From the NCBI GenBank assembly GCA_934474225.1, contig CAKSLU010000016.1, forward strand, positions 1 to 34,230: DNA of 34,230 bases, in the 5' to 3' direction. This stretch comes from an uncultured Eubacteriales bacterium (lineage in GTDB: Bacteria; Bacillota; Clostridia; Oscillospirales; CAG-272). The notes under the pieces were generated by a model. The model ran no database searches and was not told the origin of the DNA. It was given only the letters and a program-made list of their open reading frames with translations. Made by a program: the position numbers and the translations under genes. Of this stretch, positions 8,784-15,974 are shown one piece after another. How positions within the stretch are numbered: the first letter of the stretch is position 1; every line of letters begins with the position of its first letter.

Positions 8784-9679
8784 AATAGCTCCTTCATATG
8801 CTCCCGCACCGTGTACATCGGCAAGAACAGGTGCGCGGGCTGTATGCCGCCGACAAAATCGACCAGCTTCCGCGCGATCGTCGCCGTGTCGGTCTCGCCC
8901 GCATCAAGGCAAGCCTTTACAAAATCACGGTAGAGCCTCGTTTTTTGAATGGCGGTGTCAAAGAGCGCATCCACCGCATCCGTCCCCTCTACGATGTCGC
9001 CCACGGGGATAAACGGATGGCCGAGGATGGCGCGCGCGGCATGCAAAGCACCGAGCCGTGCCATGGAGGCGCGGTAATCGGCGAGGTACATGTACGCGCC
9101 GCAGCCCTGCACCGCCGTGCCGTCCAGCTGCACCGAGTCGCCGCAGACGAGCGTGCCCGTGTCGCGATCGTAAAAACAGACTGCGTCGTCGTCGTGCCCT
9201 GGCGCGGCGACCAGTTCCAGCCGCCCGCCGAGCAGTGCGCCGTCCGCAAGGACGGTGTCCACCGTCGTCCCGACAAGCCCTGCCGATGGCGGCGGGCTGT
9301 TTTCGGGAAAGGCGCGGCGAATCTCTACATTATAATAGAGAGGGTTGCGGATTTTATCGACCGACTTTTCATAGGCGGCGATGCATCCGACGCCGAGCTC
9401 TCGCATCCGCGCAAAACCGCCGATGTGGTCGCCGTGCGTGTGCGTGCAGGTCAGCGCATCAATGTCGCAGGGGCGCAGCCCCTCTGCCGCCAGTGCGGGT
9501 ACGACCACGCTGTCGACCAAGGCGGCGCTGCCGCCCGCGTCAATCAATATGTTCTGCGCACCGCGAACCAGCACGATGCCGGTCGTTGTGCCGCCGAACG
9601 GCTCCCGCAGAAGGCAAACGCCGTCCGTGACGGGGGCAAAGCCGGGCGCGCCGCTCGGCTGTGACGAAAGACGCACCAC
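8780..9679 (-). CDS. MBL-fold metallohydrolase
   Basis: This 299-residue cytoplasmic protein has the metallo-beta-lactamase metal motif HTHGDH (80-85). Further conserved pieces are LIDAGG (45-50), APGHDDDAVCFYD and a late GHPFIP. There is no signal peptide. Start is GTG at 9679 (a second GTG follows directly), with AAGAGAAAG overlapping the end of the aldolase gene as a weak ribosome site; the next gene overlaps by four bases. Substrates of this fold cannot be read from sequence. Beside a dehydrogenase and an aldonate dehydratase, a lactone hydrolase would complete the route from aldose to sugar acid, but that is inference from context. Confidence 0.8.
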   Translation of the reverse strand: MVRLSSQPSGAPGFAPVTDGVCLLREPFGGTTTGIVLVRGAQNILIDAGGSAALVDSVVVPALAAEGLRPCDIDALTCTHTHGDHIGGFARMRELGVGCIAAYEKSVDKIRNPLYYNVEIRRAFPENSPPPSAGLVGTTVDTVLADGALLGGRLELVAAPGHDDDAVCFYDRDTGTLVCGDSVQLDGTAVQGCGAYMYLADYRASMARLGALHAARAILGHPFIPVGDIVEGTDAVDALFDTAIQKTRLYRDFVKACLDAGETDTATIARKLVDFVGGIQPAHLFLPMYTVREHMKELL

Positions 9680-9687
9680 AGCGGGAA

Positions 9688-10347
9688 TTACTTTCTCTTG
9701 CAGGACTTGACCTTAGCGACAACCGCCTCAGCGTGCGCCTTGATCTCGTCGTAGTCGCAGGTGCCCTTGGTGGGATGCGTCAGACCCGAGCCGAGCGCAA
9801 CGGCGTATGCGCCGTCGTCAAACCACTTGTCGATGTTGTCGATCGAGACACCGCCGACCGGGATGCATCTTGCCTGCGGCAGCGGTCCCATGACCGCCTT
9901 GATAAAGCCGATGCCGACCGCGCTTGCCGGGAAAATCTTCACGATGTCGCAGCCGTAGTCCATGGCGGTCACAATTTCGGTGAAGGTCTGCACGCCGGGC
10001 ATGTATGCAATGCTGTAGCGGTTGCAGAGCTTGGCAACCTCGGGGCGGAAGTTCGGCGCGATGATGAAGGATGCGCCCGCCAGGATGCAGGCTCTCGCGG
10101 TCTCGGGGTCGAGAACCGTGCCCGCGCCGACATAGGCGTCGAGGTTCTTCTCCTTGATCTCCTTTGCAATCGTCTCGATGATGTTGAGCGCGCCGGGCGT
10201 GCTCATCGAAATCTCGAGAATCGTCACGCCGCCGTCCATAATGGCGCGGGTGCGGACCATTGCGTCTGCCTCGTTCTTATCGCGGACGATACCGACAAGG
10301 CCGTTCTTGTGCATGTTCTGAATGACACTGTGCTTCAAAATTTCCAT
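9688..10347 (-). CDS. eda: KDPG aldolase (2-dehydro-3-deoxy-phosphogluconate aldolase)
   Basis: The 219-residue class I aldolase cleaves 2-keto-3-deoxy-6-phosphogluconate into pyruvate and glyceraldehyde 3-phosphate. The catalytic Glu lies in LEIS (E45), GAGTV is at 74-78, the Schiff-base Lys in VKIFPA is K137, and PVGGV forms the phosphate-side loop. The E. coli enzyme has Arg four residues after its catalytic Glu; here the segment is EISMSTPGA with Ser, so specificity for a related keto-deoxy acid phosphate is possible. AAGGA lies eight bases before the ATG. It follows the kinase gene by 40 bases and together they form the lower half of the pathway. Confidence 0.88.
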   Translation of the reverse strand: MEILKHSVIQNMHKNGLVGIVRDKNEADAMVRTRAIMDGGVTILEISMSTPGALNIIETIAKEIKEKNLDAYVGAGTVLDPETARACILAGASFIIAPNFRPEVAKLCNRYSIAYMPGVQTFTEIVTAMDYGCDIVKIFPASAVGIGFIKAVMGPLPQARCIPVGGVSIDNIDKWFDDGAYAVALGSGLTHPTKGTCDYDEIKAHAEAVVAKVKSCKRK

Positions 10348-10387
10348 CTTAGAAATCCTTCTTTCACAAATTCAATGAAGTCTTATG

Positions 10388-11422
10388 TTATCTCTGGATT
10401 CTGCCGTTGCCGCTGCCTGCAATCAGGTTCTCGACATCGTCCTTGGTGAAGCGGACAAAGTCGCCGTAGATGGTGTGCTTCAGCGCGCTGCCGCCGATGG
10501 CATACTCGATGATCTTCTGGCGGTCGTCGGGGAAATGACGGAACGCATAGATGAGCGAGCCGCCGAAGCTGTCGCCGCCGCCGATGCGGTCCACGATGTT
10601 GGTGATGCTGTACTTGCGGCTGATGTGGAAGTCGCCGTCACGGAAGGCGAGCACGCCGGACCAGTTGTTGTGGTCTGCGCTGACGCTCTCACGCAGGCTG
10701 ACTGCCAGCGCCTTGACGTTCGGATAGGTGTCCATCACAATCTTGGCGAGGTCCTTGTACATCTCGGTGTTCAGCTTGCCGGAATCCACGCCGGTCTCCA
10801 TCTTGATGCCGAGGCACTTCTGGCAGTCTTCCTCGTTGGCAATCATGATGTCGATGTACTTGGCGATCTCGGGCATGACCTCGATGGGCTCCTTGCCCCA
10901 CTTCCACAGCTTCTTGCGGTAGTTGAGGTCGCAGGAGACCGTGATGCCCTTCTCCTTGCACTTCTTCAGCGCTTCGATGGTCGCTTCGCAGAGCGACTCG
11001 GACAGAGCGGGCGTGATGCCGGTGACATGGAACCAGTCTGCATCCGCAAGGATGGCATCCCAATCAAAATCGCCGGGCTTTACCGCTGCGATAGCGGTGT
11101 TGTCGCGGTCATAAATGACCTTGGAGGGGCGCATGTTGGAGCCGGTCTCGGTGAAGTAGAGGCCGAGGCGCTTGTCGGAGAACTGAATGGCGCTCGTGTC
11201 CAGACCGAAGCGGCGCAGCTCGTTGACAGCCGCGCGGCCGAGGTCGTTCTTCGGCAGTGCCGTGACAAACTTTGCCTCGTCGCCGTATGCGCTGACCGCA
11301 ACTGCGACATTGGCTTCTGCGCCGCCGAAGGTGCAGACCATGTTCGGCGTTTGCAGAATCATCTCCCTGCCGGGAGGGGTAATGCGGAGCATCAGCTCAC
11401 CGAAAGTAACCACTTTTTTCAT
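10388..11422 (-). CDS. kdgK: 2-keto-3-deoxygluconate kinase (PfkB family)
   Basis: The 344-residue PfkB sugar kinase has the N-terminal FGELMLRITPPG typical of KDG kinases, GGAEANVAVA (33-42), the substrate segment DLNYRKKLW (165-173) and the C-terminal signature DRIGGGDSFGG with catalytic D284. It would phosphorylate 2-keto-3-deoxygluconate to KDPG, the substrate of the next gene's product. ATG at 11422 has GAGG nine bases upstream. It is the first gene of the operon; the promoter -10 box lies about 60 bases upstream. A fructokinase-like role is a weaker alternative given the neighbours. Confidence 0.88.
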   Translation of the reverse strand: MKKVVTFGELMLRITPPGREMILQTPNMVCTFGGAEANVAVAVSAYGDEAKFVTALPKNDLGRAAVNELRRFGLDTSAIQFSDKRLGLYFTETGSNMRPSKVIYDRDNTAIAAVKPGDFDWDAILADADWFHVTGITPALSESLCEATIEALKKCKEKGITVSCDLNYRKKLWKWGKEPIEVMPEIAKYIDIMIANEEDCQKCLGIKMETGVDSGKLNTEMYKDLAKIVMDTYPNVKALAVSLRESVSADHNNWSGVLAFRDGDFHISRKYSITNIVDRIGGGDSFGGSLIYAFRHFPDDRQKIIEYAIGGSALKHTIYGDFVRFTKDDVENLIAGSGNGRIQR

Positions 11423-11445
11423 TTTTGTTTACCTCGATAAAATAG

Positions 11446-11461
11446 TTTTGTGTGGACAAAA
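11446..11461. promoter_or_regulatory. Candidate operator in the kdgK leader
   Basis: TTTTGT and ACAAAA are inverted around four bases (GTGG) just downstream of the predicted start of the operon transcript. A repressor bound here would block the promoter. A/T arms with a short G/C centre are compatible with a ROK protein, but no second identical copy is seen in the intergenic region. Confidence 0.4.
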
Positions 11462-11484
11462 TTCGCCCACTGTCTTACATCTTC

Positions 11485-11513
11485 ATTATAAAGAATTCCG
11501 CGCTGCAAGTCAA
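11485..11513 (-). promoter_or_regulatory. Promoter of the sugar-acid/FdrA operon
   Basis: On the minus strand TTGACT (11508-11513) is followed after exactly 17 bases by TATAAT (11485-11490). This is close to the sigma-A consensus. It is the only strong promoter I see for the nine genes down to position 157. Confidence 0.85.
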
Positions 11514-11624
11514 GGCGGCGGCGCTTTCTTCTTTACAAATAAAAATTTCGCTTTGTTTTTTGTTTTTGCGCGTGATTGACATTTTCTTAACAATATCTTT
11601 ATTTTTCGCACCGAATGGTCCCGG

Positions 11625-11648
11625 AAATAAATCACGCGCGATTTATTT
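11625..11648. promoter_or_regulatory. 24-bp palindrome, candidate operator
   Basis: AAATAAATC (11625-11633) and GATTTATTT (11640-11648) are perfect inverted arms around ACGCGC; only one pair in the whole 24 bp fails to match. The half-sequence AATCACGCGC recurs on the opposite strand at 11568-11577. The site lies between the diverging kdgK and deoD promoters, 36 bases before the deoD -35 box. In the rest of this 332-base gap I see only A/T-rich sequence and a weak TTGACA (11576) that could start a second plus-strand promoter. Confidence 0.5.
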
Positions 11649-11684
11649 CAATCGGCACAGTGTTTTCACGCCGCAAGATAGGGC

Positions 11685-11713
11685 TTGATTCGGCGCGAAA
11701 AAAATGTTAAAAT
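11685..11713 (+). promoter_or_regulatory. deoD promoter
   Basis: TTGATT (11685-11690) and TAAAAT (11708-11713) are separated by 17 bases. The predicted start lies about 35 bases before the deoD ATG, which has GGAGG at 11743-11747. Confidence 0.75.
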
Positions 11714-11754
11714 AGAGGCAGGTCAAACAACTTCAAATTCACGGAGGTATCACC

Positions 11755-12459
11755 ATGTCGATTCCAACCCCGCATATCAACGCAGGCGCAAACGATTTTG
11801 CCGAGACTGTTCTGATGCCCGGCGACCCCCTGCGCGCCAAATTCATCGCCGAAAACTTCTTTGAGAATCCCGTGCTCGTCAACAATGTGCGCGGCGTCCA
11901 GGGCTACACCGGCACCTACCACGGCAAGCGCGTGTCCGTCATGGCAAGCGGAATGGGCATGCCGTCCATCGGCATCTACTCCTATGAGCTGTTCAACTTC
12001 TACAATGTGAAAAACATCATCCGCATCGGCTCTGCCGGCGCCATTTCGCCGAACCTCAAGCTCTTTGACATCGTCATCGGCATGAGCGCCAGCTACAACA
12101 GCGTGTTTGCCGACCAGTTCGGACTGCCCGGCACCTATGCGCCGACGGCAAGCTATGCCCTGCTCAAAAAGGCGACCGACGCCGCAGAAACGCTCGGCAT
12201 GCCGGTCACCGTCGGCAACATTCTCTCAAACGACCTGTTCTACGACGATGCGCAGAGCACGCTCGCATGGCAGAAGATGGGTGTTCTCGCCGTGGAAATG
12301 GAGAGTGCGGCGCTCTATATGAACGCGGCGCGCGCAGGCAAGAACGCGCTCTGCATCTGCACCATCTCGGACAGCCTCGTCTCGCACGAGGAATGCACCG
12401 CCGAAGAGCGGCAGACCGCCTTCACGCAGATGATGCGGCTCGCCCTCGAGATCGCCTGA
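11755..12459 (+). CDS. deoD: Purine nucleoside phosphorylase, DeoD type
   Basis: The 234-residue product is a hexameric-type purine nucleoside phosphorylase, which splits purine (deoxy)nucleosides with phosphate in salvage. It keeps the family layout: TPHINA at the N-terminus, MPGDPLRAKF (21-30), the phosphate-site SAGA (93-96), the ribose-binding EMES (181-184) and catalytic Asp206 in TISDS. Length equals the usual 230-240. GGAGG lies seven bases before the ATG. It diverges from the kdgK operon and is followed after one base by a WYL regulator gene, so the two are co-transcribed. Confidence 0.93.
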   Translation: MSIPTPHINAGANDFAETVLMPGDPLRAKFIAENFFENPVLVNNVRGVQGYTGTYHGKRVSVMASGMGMPSIGIYSYELFNFYNVKNIIRIGSAGAISPNLKLFDIVIGMSASYNSVFADQFGLPGTYAPTASYALLKKATDAAETLGMPVTVGNILSNDLFYDDAQSTLAWQKMGVLAVEMESAALYMNAARAGKNALCICTISDSLVSHEECTAEERQTAFTQMMRLALEIA

Positions 12460-12460
12460 A

Positions 12461-13447
12461 ATGGCACGCGCGGAAAATCAAAAGGGCAAGTTGCTCTGCC
12501 TCATGGAACTGCTCCTGCGGGAGACCGACGCCGAGCACCCGATGCCGCTTGCCGAAATTCAGGCGCGGCTTGCCGGGATGGGCGTGCGCGCCGAGCGCAA
12601 GTCGCTCTACGACGACATCCGCACACTGAACGAGCACGGCGTGGCGGTGGAGTACCAGCCGAAGCACGGCTACGCCGTGGTTTCGCGCACCTATGAGCTT
12701 GCCGAGTTGAAAATGCTGGTGGACATCATCAGCTCCGCCAATTTTCTGACCGAGAAAAAGAGCCGCAAGCTGATTCGCAAGCTGTACGGCGAGACCAGCC
12801 GCTACGGCGCGGCGTCGCTGGAGCGCCAGGTTTACACGGCGCGCGCCAAATCTCAAAGTGAGGGCATCTACTACACGGTGGACGCCATCCACGCCGCCAT
12901 CCGCGAAAACCGACAAATCAGCTTTCGCTATTTCCACTACGATGCGCACAAGGCGCGCGTCGAGCGGTCGCGCGGCTTCCGCTATGTCGTCAGCCCGTGG
13001 GCGTTGGTGTGGGACAACGAAAACTACTATCTCGTCGCACATAACGGCGAGACGCAGGCCATCCGCCACTTCCGCGTGGACCGCATGCAGGATGTCCGCG
13101 CCGAAAAAGAAAAGCGCCTCGGCAAAGAGGCATTCGGCAGCATTGACATCGGCATCTACGAGGGCAAGACTTTCGGCATGTTCGGCGGCGAGGAAGAGAC
13201 TGTAACGCTCGCCTGCGCCGAGCGCGCCGCCGACGCCATCATAGACCGCTTCGGCACGGAACCGACCTTCATCCCCCGCCCGGACGGCGGCTTTGATGTG
13301 ACGGTGCGCGTGTTCACCAGCCCGCAGTTTTACGCATGGCTCACCGGCCTTGCCGGGCTGATTCGGCTGAAAGCACCTGCGCGCGCCGTGGATGCCTACC
13401 GAGCATACCTCACGGGGGCGCTGGACAAGTTGCAAGCCGAAGAATAA
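12461..13447 (+). CDS. WYL domain-containing transcriptional regulator
   Basis: This 328-residue protein has an N-terminal winged-helix region (about 10-75, with ERKSLYDDIRTLNEHG as the recognition part) and a WYL domain around SPWALVWDNENYYLVAHNG, followed by a WCX-like C-terminal part. WYL proteins bind nucleic-acid-related or other small ligands and act as activators or repressors. The start ATG is one base after the deoD stop, so translation is probably coupled; no separate ribosome site is clear. Its targets cannot be read from the sequence; deoD itself is the first guess. Confidence 0.85.
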   Translation: MARAENQKGKLLCLMELLLRETDAEHPMPLAEIQARLAGMGVRAERKSLYDDIRTLNEHGVAVEYQPKHGYAVVSRTYELAELKMLVDIISSANFLTEKKSRKLIRKLYGETSRYGAASLERQVYTARAKSQSEGIYYTVDAIHAAIRENRQISFRYFHYDAHKARVERSRGFRYVVSPWALVWDNENYYLVAHNGETQAIRHFRVDRMQDVRAEKEKRLGKEAFGSIDIGIYEGKTFGMFGGEEETVTLACAERAADAIIDRFGTEPTFIPRPDGGFDVTVRVFTSPQFYAWLTGLAGLIRLKAPARAVDAYRAYLTGALDKLQAEE

Positions 13448-13452
13448 CGCAA

Positions 13453-13489
13453 AAAAAGCACTGCAAAACCTTGTTTTGCAGTGCTTTTT
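13453..13489. terminator. Bidirectional terminator
   Basis: A perfect 17-bp stem (13453-13469 with 13473-13489) with a three-base loop has A-run and T-run ends. It serves the WYL gene on the plus strand, which stops six bases earlier, and the dockerin gene on the minus strand, which stops at 13496. Confidence 0.9.
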
Positions 13490-13495
13490 CTTTTA

Positions 13496-13843
13496 TCAGT
13501 TATCGCCGGGGACGAGCGTGCCGAGGTCGTCGTGATTGCCGACTGTAAACTGCAGCAGATAGAGTGCATCCGCCACATCGACCTTTCCGTCGCCGTTGAC
13601 ATCAATGGCATCGCGGGCAACAAAATTCGGGTCGCCGCCGAGATAGCGGAGGAGACTGATGACATCGCGCAAATCCACCCTGCCGTCGCCGTCCGTATCG
13701 CCGCCGATATGTTCATTCTTGGGGAGCGCATCATTGTTGTTGCCGGCAAACCAGACATAATTGTCGCCCTCAAGCGCGCCGACGGACACGCACAGTGCCG
13801 AGAGCAGCATGAGCGCCGCCAGAAGAAAAGCAAGTTTTTTCAT
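13496..13843 (-). CDS. Small secreted stand-alone dockerin protein
   Basis: The 115-residue product has a signal peptide (KK, then a hydrophobic stretch to about 22, with a likely cut after VGA), a 25-residue N-terminal part of no recognised type (NYVWFAGNNND), and a type I dockerin. The two calcium loops are complete: D49, D51, D53, D57, D60 and D81, N83, D85, D89, D92. Each is followed by the F-helix pattern LLRYLGG or LLQFTVG. Dockerins normally attach an enzyme to a cohesin of a cellulosome or to a cell-surface scaffold; here no enzyme domain is present. It has its own consensus promoter and terminators and no operon partner. GGAG lies before the ATG. It may be an adaptor, a competitor or the remnant of a larger gene. 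Confidence 0.85.
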   Translation of the reverse strand: MKKLAFLLAALMLLSALCVSVGALEGDNYVWFAGNNNDALPKNEHIGGDTDGDGRVDLRDVISLLRYLGGDPNFVARDAIDVNGDGKVDVADALYLLQFTVGNHDDLGTLVPGDN

Positions 13844-13875
13844 ACCCGTCTCCGATTTGTAAATTTTCTGTTCCT

Positions 13876-13904
13876 ATTATAATACAGAATCCGTCTTCTG
13901 TCAA
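13876..13904 (-). promoter_or_regulatory. Consensus promoter of the dockerin gene
   Basis: The minus strand has TTGACA (13899-13904), a 17-base spacer and TATAAT (13876-13881). Both boxes match the sigma-A consensus perfectly, the strongest promoter in the window. Confidence 0.9.
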
Positions 13905-13914
13905 GAACAGAAAG

Positions 13915-13951
13915 AAAAATACCGATTGAGCGGTGCTCAATCGGTATTTTT
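13915..13951. terminator. Terminator of the cmk/ispH operon
   Basis: A perfect 17-bp stem (13915-13931 with 13935-13951) with a three-base loop has T-run tails in both directions. It ends the minus-strand operon whose last stop is at 13962 and shields the dockerin promoter, which starts 11 bases further on. Confidence 0.9.
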
Positions 13952-13961
13952 ATCACATTTT

Positions 13962-15974
13962 TTACTCAGCGTCTGCGGGGGTCTCGTCCGTCTCGGCAAC
14001 TGCTTCGGCGTCCTCGGCCTCTTCTGCAGCGGCTGCCGCCTCTGCATCCTCAATCAGCGCGCGAATCGACAGGCTGACCTTCTGCTTCTCCTCGTCGATG
14101 TCGATAATCTTGACCTCGACCTCTTCGCCGATTTCAAGGACATCGGAGGGCTGTGCAATGCGGGTCTTGGAAATCTGCGAGATGTGAATCAGACCGTCCG
14201 TGCCGGGCACGATTTCGGCAAATGCGCCGAAGGGCGTGAAGCTGACAATCTTAACGGTTGCCACATCGCCGACATTGTACTTGTTCTTGAAGACGTACCA
14301 GGAGTTCATCTCATCGGTCTTGTAGCCCAGCGAAATCTTGCCGGTCTCGCGGTTGAAGTCCTTGACATAGACGTCAATGACATCGCCTACTTTGACGACC
14401 TGGGACGGATGCTTGATGCGCTTCCAGGACAGCTCGGTATTGTGCACCATGCCGTCTACGCCGCCGAGGTCCACAAATGCACCGTAGGTTGCCAGGTTCT
14501 TGACCGTGCCCATGTAGTGCTTGCCGACTTCCACGGTTGCCCAGAATGCATCTTCCTTCGCCTTGCGCTCCTCGCGGAGGACGGCGCGGATGGATGCAAA
14601 CGCTCTGTGGCGCTGCTCGTTGATCTCGATAATCTTGACCTTCTGCGTCGTGCCGACGAGCACGGAAAGGTCGCCCCCGCGCGGAACGCCCGACAGGGAT
14701 GCGGGGATGAAGACGCGGTTGCCCTTGATGGAGATGATGACGCCGCCCTTGACAGCCTCAACAATCTTGCCCTCAAGCGTCTCACCGCTCTCGCTGGCTG
14801 CAACGATGTCCTTCCAGTTTCTGTCCGCGTCTACACGCTTCTTGGACAGCACAGCGATACCGTCGATGTCGCTGACTTTAATCACAAAGCCTTCAACGCT
14901 GTCGCCGACTTTGAACATCTTGGTCAGATCTGCATTCGGCTCATCGGTGATCTGGTCGTATGTAATTACGCCGGTCGCCTTTGCGCCGAGATCGAGTCGG
15001 ATCTCGGTGGGCGAGACCGACATGACCGTGCCGGTGACGATATCTCCTGTATTTAAAGTTTTGAAGGAATCCTCCAGCATCTGTTGAAAGTTTTCTGCTT
15101 CAGTGTTCATGGTTTTGCTTACCTCCTCAATGATACCGCGCGGCGTCGATGCGCCTGCGGTAATACCAACTGTTACACAGCCGACAAAGCTCTCCGGTCT
15201 GAGTTCGTCCGCGCGCTCGATCAATGTGCAGCGCTTACAGACGGAGGAGGCGATCTCAAACAGTTTCTTTGTGTTCGAGCTTTCCCTGCCGCCGATAACG
15301 ATCATGCCGTCGCTGATTGCCGCGAGACCTTTCGTCTCGCTTTGTCTGTTTTCCGTAACATTACATATTGTATCAAAAATAATCGCGTTTGTATATAGTT
15401 TTTTTAATTTTTTCTCACATTTTTTCCAAAGAATCGTGTTTTGCGTGGTCTGGGCGACCAAAACAACGGATTTTTCGGGATTTTTTTCTGCCGCGAGCAG
15501 TTTATCCAGCGCATCTTCGCTGTCAAACACCACGGTTTCGCCCTTCGCATAACTCAGAATGGAGAGCACCTCGGGGTGCGTGGGGTCGCCGAGCACAAAC
15601 AGCGTCACGCCGGGTGCGGTATGCTCCGCCGCGATGCGGTGAATCTTTTTGACAAATGGGCAGGTCATGTCCTCGATACGCAGGCTCGGATAATCTGCCG
15701 CCAGGGCGCGGAGCGTCTCCTCTTCCCCGCGCGGGATGCCGTGCGTGCGGATGACCACGCGGGTCGGCACGCCGCTCTTAGCAATCGTCTCGGCATCGCC
15801 GATGTCAATGGTGCGGACGCCTGCCGCGGCCAGATGCTCGTTATACGGGCGGTTGTGAATCAGGTGCCCGAGCGTGCAGATATCCTCACCCTGCCCGATG
15901 GCATGCTCCACAAAATCGGTGGCGCGGCGCACGCCGAAGCAGAAGCCCGCCTCTTTCGCTACGATGACTCTCAT
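13962..15974 (-). CDS. ispH: IspH-S1 fusion: HMBPP reductase with four S1 RNA-binding domains
   Basis: The 670-residue protein joins two functions. Residues 1-285 are IspH (LytB), which reduces HMBPP to IPP and DMAPP in the last step of the MEP isoprenoid pathway. The three iron-sulfur cysteines are C12 (GFCFGV), C105 (MTCPFV) and C204 (DTICNV), with SSNT at 233-236. Residues from about 305 to 640 hold four S1 domains like ribosomal protein S1 (GDIVTGTVMSV, GETLEGKIVEA, GKHYMGTVKNL, GDVATVKIVSF), then an acidic Ala/Glu tail. Such fusions are known in Clostridia. The reading frame is continuous, so it is not an assembly artefact at a frameshift. Its ATG overlaps the cmk-plsC stop by four bases. 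Confidence 0.93.
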   Translation of the reverse strand: MRVIVAKEAGFCFGVRRATDFVEHAIGQGEDICTLGHLIHNRPYNEHLAAAGVRTIDIGDAETIAKSGVPTRVVIRTHGIPRGEEETLRALAADYPSLRIEDMTCPFVKKIHRIAAEHTAPGVTLFVLGDPTHPEVLSILSYAKGETVVFDSEDALDKLLAAEKNPEKSVVLVAQTTQNTILWKKCEKKLKKLYTNAIIFDTICNVTENRQSETKGLAAISDGMIVIGGRESSNTKKLFEIASSVCKRCTLIERADELRPESFVGCVTVGITAGASTPRGIIEEVSKTMNTEAENFQQMLEDSFKTLNTGDIVTGTVMSVSPTEIRLDLGAKATGVITYDQITDEPNADLTKMFKVGDSVEGFVIKVSDIDGIAVLSKKRVDADRNWKDIVAASESGETLEGKIVEAVKGGVIISIKGNRVFIPASLSGVPRGGDLSVLVGTTQKVKIIEINEQRHRAFASIRAVLREERKAKEDAFWATVEVGKHYMGTVKNLATYGAFVDLGGVDGMVHNTELSWKRIKHPSQVVKVGDVIDVYVKDFNRETGKISLGYKTDEMNSWYVFKNKYNVGDVATVKIVSFTPFGAFAEIVPGTDGLIHISQISKTRIAQPSDVLEIGEEVEVKIIDIDEEKQKVSLSIRALIEDAEAAAAAEEAEDAEAVAETDETPADAE

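Noticed and set aside
13962..15974. IspH-S1 as two genes joined by a sequencing error
   Set aside because: The frame is continuous over 670 codons with a plausible linker, and such fusions are known in Clostridia.
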